A stretch of DNA of 6,758 nt. Source: Acidobacteriota bacterium (GTDB lineage Bacteria > Acidobacteriota > Terriglobia > UBA7540). The stretch spans positions 1-6,758 of the forward strand of contig PLWR01000113.1 in NCBI GenBank assembly GCA_003165615.1. The letters are read 5' to 3'. Shown piece by piece: positions 1-5,528 of the stretch. Position 1 is the first letter of the stretch. Every line of letters starts with the position of its first letter. The translations under genes and the position numbers were made by a program. The notes beneath the pieces are model-generated. The model searched no databases and was not told the DNA's origin. It worked only from the letters and a program-made list of their open reading frames with translations.

Positions 1-2
1 TG

Positions 3-761
3 CAGGCCCTCGCCGCCTTGAAAATTACTCCTCCCGGGCCTGTGCGCTTTTTCTTGAACGCCGACGAGGAGGTGTCAAGCATCGCCTTTCGCGAGGAATT
101 GCTGGCGGCGGCGCGCGGCGCCCGGGCAGTGCTGGTGCTGGAACCCGCCGCGGCGCAAGGCGGCCTGAAAACCGCCCGCAAAGGAGTGGGGGAGTTCCAG
201 GTCACCGTGCGCGGCCGCTCGGCTCACGCGGGGATCAATCCCTCGGCAGGGGTTAATGCGATTTCCGAACTGGCCCGGCAGATCCTGCGCATCGAAAAGC
301 TGGCGCGCCCCCAGCGGGGGCTGACCATCAACGTGGATGTTATCCTGGGCGGCACACGCGTGAATGTGATCCCGGAGCTTGCCGTGGCGCGCGTTGATGT
401 GCGCGTGCCCACCGCGCGCGACCGCGAGAAGATAGAAAGGCAAATGCGGGCGCTCGCACCTATTAATCGCGAGGCAAAACTGGAAATCACCGGCGGCGTC
501 AACCGCCCGCCCCTGGAGCGGAAGATGGCGATCGCACTTTTCCGCAAGGCACATGAATTGGGACGCCAAATGGGCCTGGAGCTAAAAGAATCCGCAACCG
601 GAGGAGGCTCTGACGGCAACTTTGCCGCGGCACTGGGAATCCCTACGCTCGACGGCCTGGGCGGAACCGGAGACGGAGCCCACGCGCGAAATGAGCACGT
701 CGTAGTAAGCGAATTGCCCCAGCGCGTGGCGCTGCTGGCGGCCCTGATCGCATCGATCTAA
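3..761 (+). CDS. M20 family metallopeptidase, carboxypeptidase G2-like (5'-partial)
   Basis: C-terminal part of a zinc exopeptidase of the M20 family, glutamate carboxypeptidase (CPG2) type, which removes a terminal residue from peptides or N-acyl amino acids. The frame is open to the left edge, and family-like residues (QALAALK) precede the first possible TTG at 18, so the true start lies upstream. Visible landmarks are the Asp-Glu-Glu at 63-71 (catalytic Glu then metal-binding Glu in this family), Glu at 141-143 in VLVLEP (likely metal ligand), the lid/dimerisation region starting at GVGEFQV with SAHAG (His at 225-227), GGGSDGNF, and the final metal His at 681-683 in GAHARNEH. About 252 residues are present against roughly 400 for the family, so the first His and Asp ligands are outside the window. 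No lesion is seen. The family is clear; the exact substrate is not. It converges on the next gene. Confidence 0.9.
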   Translation, partial: QALAALKITPPGPVRFFLNADEEVSSIAFREELLAAARGARAVLVLEPAAAQGGLKTARKGVGEFQVTVRGRSAHAGINPSAGVNAISELARQILRIEKLARPQRGLTINVDVILGGTRVNVIPELAVARVDVRVPTARDREKIERQMRALAPINREAKLEITGGVNRPPLERKMAIALFRKAHELGRQMGLELKESATGGGSDGNFAAALGIPTLDGLGGTGDGAHARNEHVVVSELPQRVALLAALIASI

Positions 762-768
762 AAAGGGC

Positions 769-783
769 TGCGCCGAAGGCGCA
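769..783. repeat. Short perfect hairpin after the M20 gene
   Basis: A 6-bp perfect stem, TGCGCC with GGCGCA, closes a GAA loop 7 bases after the M20 stop. It has no T-tract, so it is not a classical intrinsic terminator, though it could help stop transcription or protect the 3' end. It has the same design as the TTC-loop hairpin at 6628-6642. Confidence 0.5.
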
Positions 784-794
784 TTGGCGTGGGT

Positions 795-831
795 AGGTAG
801 CGCAGCGCAGCGAAGCCGCGCTGTGCTACCT
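795..831. repeat. Long imperfect hairpin headed by GGTAGCGC, between convergent genes
   Basis: AGGTAGC at 795-801 pairs with GCTACCT at 825-831. Pairing continues through a G-T wobble (802/824) and six further pairs (803-808 with 818-823), giving about 14 bp. Then comes one mismatch, two more pairs and a GAA loop. The position between convergent stops (761 and 839) suits a bidirectional terminator, but there is no T-tract on either side. The GTAGCGC head at 797-803 is shared with hairpins in other gaps of this window, so it may be a dispersed REP-like element. Confidence 0.55.
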
Positions 832-838
832 GCTTTCC

Positions 839-2320
839 TTAAGACCCGTACTTCTTCACCACATAGTTTGCCACTTCCTCTTCGAAGTTGGGATAACTCA
901 TCCGCACCTCGTCTTGCAGCACGGTAGCGAAGTCGGAGGAAGCCATTTGTTTCAACATGCGGCGGACTTCGCCCATGCCGAAGGTGTCGCGAAGGTATTC
1001 GAGCGCGGCCAAAGACTTGGCGTAAACCAGCACGGCCTGATCGGGGGGGAGACTTACAAAGGACCCTTCCAGCGAAGCATAAGCGGGAATCTTCCCGGTG
1101 GCGAAGGCTCGCGCCAACTGGTTTCCCATGGCGGCGGTGGTGGAGCCTTCCTCAAGCTGAGCCAAACCCTCGTTGAACCAGGTGGGGCAATGGCCCAGGG
1201 TGATCTGGCGGACAAAGGAATGCGTCAGCTCATGCTTCAGCACGCGCGCCAGGTCCGGCGTCATTTGCGTCAGGCCGGAAACGGGAACGCGAATCTTCCC
1301 GTCATTCAAAGCGCCCACCCAGGCGGGGGTGCGGGTGATATCGCGGAAGGCCTGATTGGGATAAAGGATGGCGACGATGGCCTCCGAGGGGGAATAATCC
1401 AGGTCCAGCACCAGGTCCTGAAAGGAGCCATCCAGGCTATTCAAAATTGCGCCACTCAGTTTTTCGTTCTGCTGGCCGTCGTAGCGCAGCAGAAAATGCT
1501 CGCTGCGCAGTTCCGAATAAGAACCGGAAACGTCCCGCTCGCGTTGCGCCCTGGCCACCGCTTCCCGCAGTTGGGCATTGTCCTGAACTGCGAGCGCCTT
1601 GTTCCACTCCGTGATGGCTTGATCGAGATTTTCCATCCCGTAGTAAGCCGAGCCCAAAAGCACCCGAAAGTTCAGCGATTGGGGATAACGGTCCGCCTCC
1701 GGCAACAGCAGATCGACGGCTTCCAGATAATGCTCCTGCTTCCACAGCAGATAACCGAGTGCCAGCGTCAGGCCTGAATCGTGAGGCAGGTACCTGAGGG
1801 CCTCGCGATATTTGGTGATCGCTGCCTCCGGGTCACCCTTGTGGGTCAGGAATACCGCTGCTGCCTGGAAGCCCTGTTTCAGTTTGTGCAGGTTCTCCGG
1901 TGTGGGAGTGTGGACGGCTTCCGTCGCCAAGTGGGTGAGATAGGCCTCGTCCACTGCATCGTCGTGAATGACTTCCGATCCTTGTTCAATCGGCGAATCC
2001 ACAGGCGGGGTGATGGGCAGGGGGACATCGCGACTTGGGCGGGTGGATCCCTGCGCGGCCGCCGCGGCTGGGGTTTCCGACTTCTCCACGTGGTCCACCA
2101 GGGCCTTCGGAACCGCGAATTCACCCCCGTCCGCTTCATAGTAGACTTGTTTCTCATCCTCTTTCGTAACCTGGGCGACAATCTTATTCCCATTCTTCAG
2201 GTAGATAACATCCGCAACCAGCAGGGAGGGAAACAGCAGAAGGGCGCAAAACATCATCCCGCCCCACGCGGCTTTCATGGGGGGTGCAAAGCGTTTCCGA
2301 GCATGGGGAAACCCTGCCAT
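839..2320 (-). CDS. Exported TPR protein with Peptidase-MA-like (gluzincin) domain
   Basis: Predicted exported protein of 493 residues. The order is: signal peptide with hydrophobic core at about 22-36 (MMFCALLLFPSLLVA); a small beta-type domain at 37-80 starting DVIYLKNGNKIVAQ, a pattern common in such proteins; an Ala/Pro-rich linker; about three TPR repeats at 154-248 (KGDPEAAITKYREAL, EHYLEAVDLL, ENLDQAITEWNKAL); and a C-terminal zinc-peptidase-like domain at 267-493. The last carries HELTH (His363, Glu364, His367) and Glu384 in WFNEGLAQ. The HExxH-x16-E layout fits Peptidase_MA-like gluzincins; M1 enzymes usually have x18. Catalysis is inferred, substrate unknown. Start choice: ATG at 2320 has GGAGAGG directly upstream, rather close. 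ATG at 2278 gives a shorter, neater signal peptide but has no ribosome site. TTG at 2338 also extends the frame. It is divergent from the M1 gene. Confidence 0.85.
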   Translation of the reverse strand: MAGFPHARKRFAPPMKAAWGGMMFCALLLFPSLLVADVIYLKNGNKIVAQVTKEDEKQVYYEADGGEFAVPKALVDHVEKSETPAAAAAQGSTRPSRDVPLPITPPVDSPIEQGSEVIHDDAVDEAYLTHLATEAVHTPTPENLHKLKQGFQAAAVFLTHKGDPEAAITKYREALRYLPHDSGLTLALGYLLWKQEHYLEAVDLLLPEADRYPQSLNFRVLLGSAYYGMENLDQAITEWNKALAVQDNAQLREAVARAQRERDVSGSYSELRSEHFLLRYDGQQNEKLSGAILNSLDGSFQDLVLDLDYSPSEAIVAILYPNQAFRDITRTPAWVGALNDGKIRVPVSGLTQMTPDLARVLKHELTHSFVRQITLGHCPTWFNEGLAQLEEGSTTAAMGNQLARAFATGKIPAYASLEGSFVSLPPDQAVLVYAKSLAALEYLRDTFGMGEVRRMLKQMASSDFATVLQDEVRMSYPNFEEEVANYVVKKYGS

Positions 2321-2329
2321 CCTCTCCGC

Positions 2330-2359
2330 ATCATACAACAGGCTTCCGCGCTACGTCGA
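2330..2359 (-). promoter_or_regulatory. Candidate promoter of the TPR/peptidase gene
   Basis: Read on the - strand, a -10-like TATGAT (2330-2335, 5 of 6 to consensus) lies 18 bases from a weak -35-like TCGACG (2354-2359, 4 of 6). Transcription would begin near 2323. That leaves almost no leader for the ATG at 2320 and about 45 bases for the ATG at 2278, which argues for the shorter start. It overlaps the first copy of the 13-bp direct repeat. It is prediction only, and sigma-70 consensus is assumed. Confidence 0.35.
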
Positions 2360-2386
2360 GTTGAGACCCGCCCGCTTCCGCGCTAC
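2342..2386. repeat. Perfect 13-bp direct repeat in the divergent promoter region
   Basis: GCTTCCGCGCTAC occurs at 2342-2354 and again, without mismatch, at 2374-2386. The start-to-start distance is 32 bp, about three helical turns, so both copies face the same side of the DNA. They sit between the two divergent start regions and overlap both candidate promoters, as an operator for one regulator would. On the - strand each reads GTAGCGCGGAAGC. This shares the GTAGCGC head of the window's hairpin repeats, so they may instead be REP relics. Confidence 0.6.
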
Positions 2387-2394
2387 AGTATGAT
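2361..2394 (+). promoter_or_regulatory. Candidate promoter of the M1 peptidase gene
   Basis: TTGAGA at 2361-2366 (5 of 6 to -35) is followed after 17 bases by TACAGT at 2384-2389 (4 of 6). A better -10-like TATGAT (2389-2394, 5 of 6) overlaps but would need a 22-base spacer. Either places the transcript start near 2396-2401. The ATGs at 2390 and 2393 would then lie inside the promoter, leaving 2417 as the first usable start. The second copy of the 13-bp repeat overlaps the spacer and -10. Confidence 0.4.
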
Positions 2395-2404
2395 GGCCAT
2401 TCAA

Positions 2405-2410
2405 AAGGGG
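2405..2410 (+). promoter_or_regulatory. Ribosome binding site deciding the M1 peptidase start
   Basis: AAGGGG ends six bases before the ATG at 2417. The other in-frame ATGs at 2390, 2393 and 2456 have no comparable purine-rich site at a proper distance, so this favours 2417. Confidence 0.5.
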
Positions 2411-2416
2411 CGTGGT

Positions 2417-4897
2417 ATGGGGTCCGGGAAAGTTTCGCCAAGGCAGATCGGCCGGATGGTTCGCAACATCGCGCTTTCCGCGTTCTGCTTGCTCGCTTGC
2501 ACTCTTCACGCTGCCCCCCCGGCAGCGCCACAACCCCTCGAGCCCCTGGCACTGCTCAAGCAGTTGAACAGCGTCGCCCTGGACCCCGCGCAGGTCTATG
2601 CCATCCGCGACGCCCATATTACGCGCGGGCGGATGGACCTTTACCTTAATCGCGGCTTCATCGCACTCATGACGCCGGTGCAGGGCGAGGTCACGGGAGC
2701 GATTTTCTGGGGGGAAGGCGAAGTTTTGATGATCCCGCCCAACCGCGCCGAGAAGCGTAACCTTGCGCAGTTTACGCACTCACCCATCCTGGAAGAAAAA
2801 ATCGATTCCGCCTATCTCCGCTTCACGGACCGCACCGCCCAGGAATTGCTGGCGGTATCGCGCCCGCCTGATCCGGATGATCCCGAGCAGCCCGGCCCCG
2901 TTATGGAAGAGTGGGCGGGCATGTCGAAGGCGCTGAATGTTGAAACCTCCGTGCGCATCCTCACCGACCTGCTCGGCGACCGCAACCATCCTTACTTCTA
3001 CGCTCGTGTGAATGGGGAGAGCCTGGGTGTACTCGAGATGGTTGACGACGAGCGTCTGGATGAGCCTTTTTCCATCACCTCAGTACGCAAGGCCGGTTCC
3101 CAGACTTTTGCGGACACCTGGTGCTCATTCGCCACGTCCAGTCCGCATGGCGGCGCACCGGCGTCGTTGGATTCTGCTGCCCGGGCGCTGGCATACACTC
3201 TGGATGTGCACATTAAGTCCGACCACAGTCTGGAGGGCCGGGCGGATGTCCAGCTTGAATCGCGTTCGGCGCTGGATCGCGTCGTTTCCTTTGATCTTTC
3301 CCGCTGGCTTGCGGTCACAGGGGTTGAGGACGGCCTCGGGCAAAAAGTCATGGTCATTGGGGGTCAACCGCCAAGCGGAGCCTCGTCAGAGGCGCGCCCT
3401 TACGATCACATCGAAGTAGTGCTGCCCCACCCGCATCCCATCCGCGAGCGCTTTCATTTGATCTTCAGGTATCACGGCAACGTTATCGCCGACGTGGGAA
3501 ACGGCGTGTTGTACGTTGGTGCGCGGGGAACCTGGTACCCCAACATCGATCTCGGCCTCCCCAGTCAGTACGATATGACCTTTCACTACCCGCGAAAGCT
3601 GATCCTGGTAGCCACCGGGGCCCGCGTCGAGGGAAAAACGCTGGAGGATGAATCTGAGAGCCGATGGCGGTCGGACGGCGTTTTCCGCATGGCAGGCTTT
3701 AACCTCGGCCCCTACACCTCGGTGGAGCGGCAGGCGGGCAAGACGAGCATCACGGTTTATGCCACACGGGAAGCAGAAACTTCATTGGAACAGCGGCGTG
3801 GCGAGGAGCCGGCAGCGCCTCTGGTGGTTCCTTCGCCGGTCCGAACCGTGATCAACCCGCTCCACACGGAGCCGTTGCCTCTCGCGCCCTCTGCCCTGCT
3901 GGGCAACGTTGCTGACACCGCTTCGCAGGCCGTGCAATATTATGCCAGCCTGTTTGGCCCCTATCCCTATCCTCGTTTGGCCATCGCCCAGGCGCCGGGG
4001 AGCTTTGGACAGGGCTGGCCCGAACTCGTGTATCTGTCCACGCTCTCCTTCCTTCCGAGAACTGAACGCTCCGAGCTGGGCTTGAGCCGGGGTGGCGGCG
4101 ATCCCATGGGGCCGGGCATCATCGCGCACGAAATTGCTCATCAATGGTGGGGAAATCTTCTGGGTTGGCAGACCTACCACGACCAGTGGCTTTCCGAAGG
4201 CCTGGCCAGTTACGCGGCGGCTCTATTCGTGGCGCAGGGGAAAGACGGCAACCGCCAGTTCCGCGGCCTGCTGCATCTATACAAGGGCGATTTGCTGGCC
4301 AAAACCAGTGCGGGCGCAACGGTGGAGTCGGGCGGTCCCATCTGGCTCGGCAACCGGCTTTCCAGTTCTCTCGATCCGGAGGGATACTCCAACATCGTTT
4401 ACAAGAAGGCCTGCTGGGTTCTCCACATGCTGCGGGGATTGATGACCGATCCCAAGACGGATTCGGACGCCCGCTTCTTTCGCATGTTGCGCGACTTCGT
4501 TGCCCATTACCAGGGCCAGTCGATCTCCACCGAAGATTTCATTCACCACGCGGAAAAGTATGTGACCCCGGAAATGGACCTGGAGCACAACCACAAGCTC
4601 GATTGGTTCTTTAACGAGTGGGTCTATGACACAGGGATACCGGAATACACTCTCAAGACTGACGTGCTCGCGCTGGCCAACGGCCAGTACATTGTGCAGG
4701 GGACCATCACGCAAAGCAATATTCCTGAAGATTTTGAAATGCCGGTTCGCGTACTAGCCCTTTACGCCGGCAACAAGCGTACGACGCTGGGGCAGGTGGT
4801 GGTGGGCTCGGCCGGAGCTCATTTCAAATTCACCGCGCCGCGAAAGCCCCTGCGCGTGATGATTGATGAGGAAAATTTGCTGGCGGTGGTGCACTAG
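2417..4897 (+). CDS. Exported M1 family metallopeptidase with extra N-terminal domain
   Basis: Zinc metallopeptidase of the M1 (aminopeptidase N / LTA4 hydrolase) family, 826 residues, predicted exported. The signal segment spans about residues 14-32 (MVRNIALSAFCLLACTLHA). Cleavage after Ala32 is likely, although LLAC at 25-28 could be a weak lipobox. A region of about 220 residues follows that I do not recognise, then the M1 beta domain from about residue 255 (ALAYTLDVHI). The catalytic core holds HEIAHQWWGN (His571, Glu572, His575), the third ligand Glu594 in SEGLA after the classical x18 spacing, and Tyr662 in VYKKACWVLHML, matching the catalytic Tyr. Where GxMEN is expected, the sequence is SFGQGWPEL (residues 529-537), so the Glu that binds the substrate's free amine seems replaced by Gln532. 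Strict aminopeptidase activity is therefore uncertain. The C-terminus from about 735 looks like a beta domain. The frame is open back to 1781, but that part is antisense to the neighbour. The start follows the ribosome site; ATG 2456 is an alternative. Confidence 0.88.
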   Translation: MGSGKVSPRQIGRMVRNIALSAFCLLACTLHAAPPAAPQPLEPLALLKQLNSVALDPAQVYAIRDAHITRGRMDLYLNRGFIALMTPVQGEVTGAIFWGEGEVLMIPPNRAEKRNLAQFTHSPILEEKIDSAYLRFTDRTAQELLAVSRPPDPDDPEQPGPVMEEWAGMSKALNVETSVRILTDLLGDRNHPYFYARVNGESLGVLEMVDDERLDEPFSITSVRKAGSQTFADTWCSFATSSPHGGAPASLDSAARALAYTLDVHIKSDHSLEGRADVQLESRSALDRVVSFDLSRWLAVTGVEDGLGQKVMVIGGQPPSGASSEARPYDHIEVVLPHPHPIRERFHLIFRYHGNVIADVGNGVLYVGARGTWYPNIDLGLPSQYDMTFHYPRKLILVATGARVEGKTLEDESESRWRSDGVFRMAGFNLGPYTSVERQAGKTSITVYATREAETSLEQRRGEEPAAPLVVPSPVRTVINPLHTEPLPLAPSALLGNVADTASQAVQYYASLFGPYPYPRLAIAQAPGSFGQGWPELVYLSTLSFLPRTERSELGLSRGGGDPMGPGIIAHEIAHQWWGNLLGWQTYHDQWLSEGLASYAAALFVAQGKDGNRQFRGLLHLYKGDLLAKTSAGATVESGGPIWLGNRLSSSLDPEGYSNIVYKKACWVLHMLRGLMTDPKTDSDARFFRMLRDFVAHYQGQSISTEDFIHHAEKYVTPEMDLEHNHKLDWFFNEWVYDTGIPEYTLKTDVLALANGQYIVQGTITQSNIPEDFEMPVRVLALYAGNKRTTLGQVVVGSAGAHFKFTAPRKPLRVMIDEENLLAVVH

Positions 4898-4903
4898 GTA
4901 CTT

Positions 4904-4926
4904 GTAGCCCCGGCCGTGAGGCCGGC
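4904..4926 (+). repeat. REP-like hairpin unit 1 (GTAG head)
   Basis: GTAG at 4904-4907 is followed by the stem CCGGCC (4910-4915), loop GTGA and GGCCGG (4920-4925). The 23 bases align without gaps to unit 2, with four differences. Two of these form one stem pair (A-T in unit 2, G-C here), so pairing is kept. Confidence 0.65.
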
Positions 4927-4934
4927 GAGTGGAC

Positions 4935-4957
4935 GTAGCGCCGACCTTGAGGTCGGC
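4935..4957 (+). repeat. REP-like hairpin unit 2 (GTAGC head)
   Basis: GTAGC at 4935-4939 is followed by a perfect 7-bp stem, GCCGACC (4940-4946) and GGTCGGC (4951-4957), with a TTGA loop. It is the clearest copy. Unit 3 is its inverted relative about 70 bases away. Confidence 0.7.
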
Positions 4958-5027
4958 ATGCGAATGCAATGCTGGCCGGTAGGTCGGCATATCCGGCCAA
5001 AATGGGCCGTCAGGCCGGCCTGTGAGT

Positions 5028-5050
5028 GCTGACCTCAAGGTCAGCGCTAC
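5028..5050 (-). repeat. REP-like hairpin unit 3, inverted
   Basis: On the - strand it reads GTAGC then stem GCTGACC, loop TTGA, GGTCAGC. It differs from unit 2 at only two of 23 positions, and these two pair with each other in the stem (C-G there, T-A here). Units 2 and 3 face each other and could also pair into one large hairpin, as in a REP doublet. Confidence 0.7.
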
Positions 5051-5056
5051 ATCCGA

Positions 5057-5079
5057 GGCCGCACGCTGTTCGGCCCTAC
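5057..5079 (-). repeat. REP-like hairpin unit 4, inverted and degenerate
   Basis: On the - strand GTAG (5076-5079) is followed by GGCCG, a nine-base loop and CGGCC. It keeps the GTAG head and the 23-base length, but the loop is larger and the stem shorter, so membership of the family is less certain. Confidence 0.45.
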
Positions 5080-5090
5080 ATCTTCATTGA

Positions 5091-5103
5091 GCCCCAAAGG
5101 GGC
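5091..5103. repeat. Small GCCCC/GGGGC hairpin
   Basis: GCCCC (5091-5095), loop AAA, GGGGC (5099-5103). It lies about 80 bases beyond the HIT stop and has no T-tract on either strand. It is at most a weak part of a terminator. Confidence 0.35.
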
Positions 5104-5155
5104 GGCCTGGCACATACCGCCGCCACAGTCAAGGGGCCGAACGCGCGCAGTCTTG

Positions 5156-5180
5156 AATCCAAAATCCAAAATCTAAAATC
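5156..5180. repeat. Heptamer tandem repeat (AATCCAA)n
   Basis: About 3.6 units of a 7-base repeat: AATCCAA, AATCCAA, AATCTAA, AATC. It ends three bases from the HIT stop. It is AT-rich within GC-rich surroundings. On the - strand it gives a T-rich stretch directly after the HIT gene, which could weaken transcription there, but no stable stem precedes it. Confidence 0.7.
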
Positions 5181-5183
5181 GCC

Positions 5184-5528
5184 TTACCCCGGTGGCCAGT
5201 GAAACGTGCGGCCTCCCAGCACGTGGACATGCAGGTGGAACACCGATTGCCCCGCCCATGTGCCGTTGTTGATGACGGTGCGATAGCCCTTCGATTCCAG
5301 TCCCCGCTCACGCGCCAGTTTCGCCGCCACCAGAAAGAGATGTCCGAGCAACGCTTCGTCTTCGGCCAGGGCTTCCTTGAGGGACGGCAGGTGCTTGCGC
5401 GGAAGCACCAGCAGGTGGACCGGCGCTTGTGGGTGAATGTCTTCGATCACCACCGCGCGCTCATCCTCATGAACGATTTTGGCGGGGAGCTTGCGATCAA
5501 TGACCCGGCAGAAGAGGCAATCTTCCAT
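5184..5528 (-). CDS. HIT family (HinT-type) nucleotide-binding hydrolase
   Basis: Small cytoplasmic histidine-triad protein of 114 residues, the normal length for HinT. HinT proteins are purine nucleoside phosphoramidases that split the P-N bond of AMP-amides such as aminoacyl-AMP-like compounds. The triad is complete: HLHVHVLGG with His98, His100 and His102, of which His100 should be the nucleophile by alignment to Hint1. The ending FHWPPG is also typical, as is QSVFHLHVH before the triad. Cys4-x2-Cys7 near the start resembles the zinc site of some bacterial members. The ATG at 5528 overlaps the rlpA stop as TAATG, with AGGA seven bases upstream (5536-5539). It should therefore be co-transcribed with and translationally coupled to rlpA, as last gene of the operon. 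No functional link to RlpA is known to me. Confidence 0.92.
   Translation of the reverse strand: MEDCLFCRVIDRKLPAKIVHEDERAVVIEDIHPQAPVHLLVLPRKHLPSLKEALAEDEALLGHLFLVAAKLARERGLESKGYRTVINNGTWAGQSVFHLHVHVLGGRTFHWPPG

Larger units (their letters stand above)
4898..5183. other. Convergent intergenic region rich in repeats
   Basis: No gene is supported here; short reading frames in it look accidental. It separates the M1 gene (+) from the HIT gene (-). It holds at least four GTAG-headed hairpins (two forward, then two reverse), extra GGCCGG half-units between them (for example GGCCGTCAGGCCGGC at 5005-5019 and TGGCCGG/CCGGCCA at 4973-4999), a GCCCC-AAA-GGGGC hairpin, and a heptamer tandem repeat next to the HIT stop. 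Such a cluster could end transcription from both sides. Confidence 0.7.

Noticed and set aside
75..619. Two - strand frames opposite the M20 gene
   Set aside because: The + strand encodes clear M20 motifs throughout. The antisense translations show no recognisable domain and no good starts.
914..2389. Long + strand open frames (914-1777, and from 1781 into the M1 gene, giving a 1038-residue reading)
   Set aside because: They are antisense to the TPR/peptidase gene. Their translation is low-complexity and has no family features, and the open frame is a by-product of GC-rich codon use. The M1 gene has a promoter, ribosome site and signal peptide that place its start at about 2417.
2471..2515. 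Firm lipoprotein call for the M1 protein from LLAC
   Set aside because: Leu at the -2 position is atypical, and a normal signal peptidase I site (LHA-A) follows four residues later, so it is mentioned only as a possibility.
4754..5038. - strand frame of 94 residues across the M1 gene end and the repeat cluster
   Set aside because: Half of it is antisense to M1 and the rest is translated hairpin repeat. There is no supporting start site.
4904..5079. CRISPR array
   Set aside because: The units are palindromic, of both orientations and irregularly spaced, with no uniform repeat-spacer pattern and no cas genes.
5028..5103. Classical rho-independent terminator for the HIT gene
   Set aside because: Several stems exist, but none is followed by a T-tract on the - strand, and they lie 80 or more bases from the stop.
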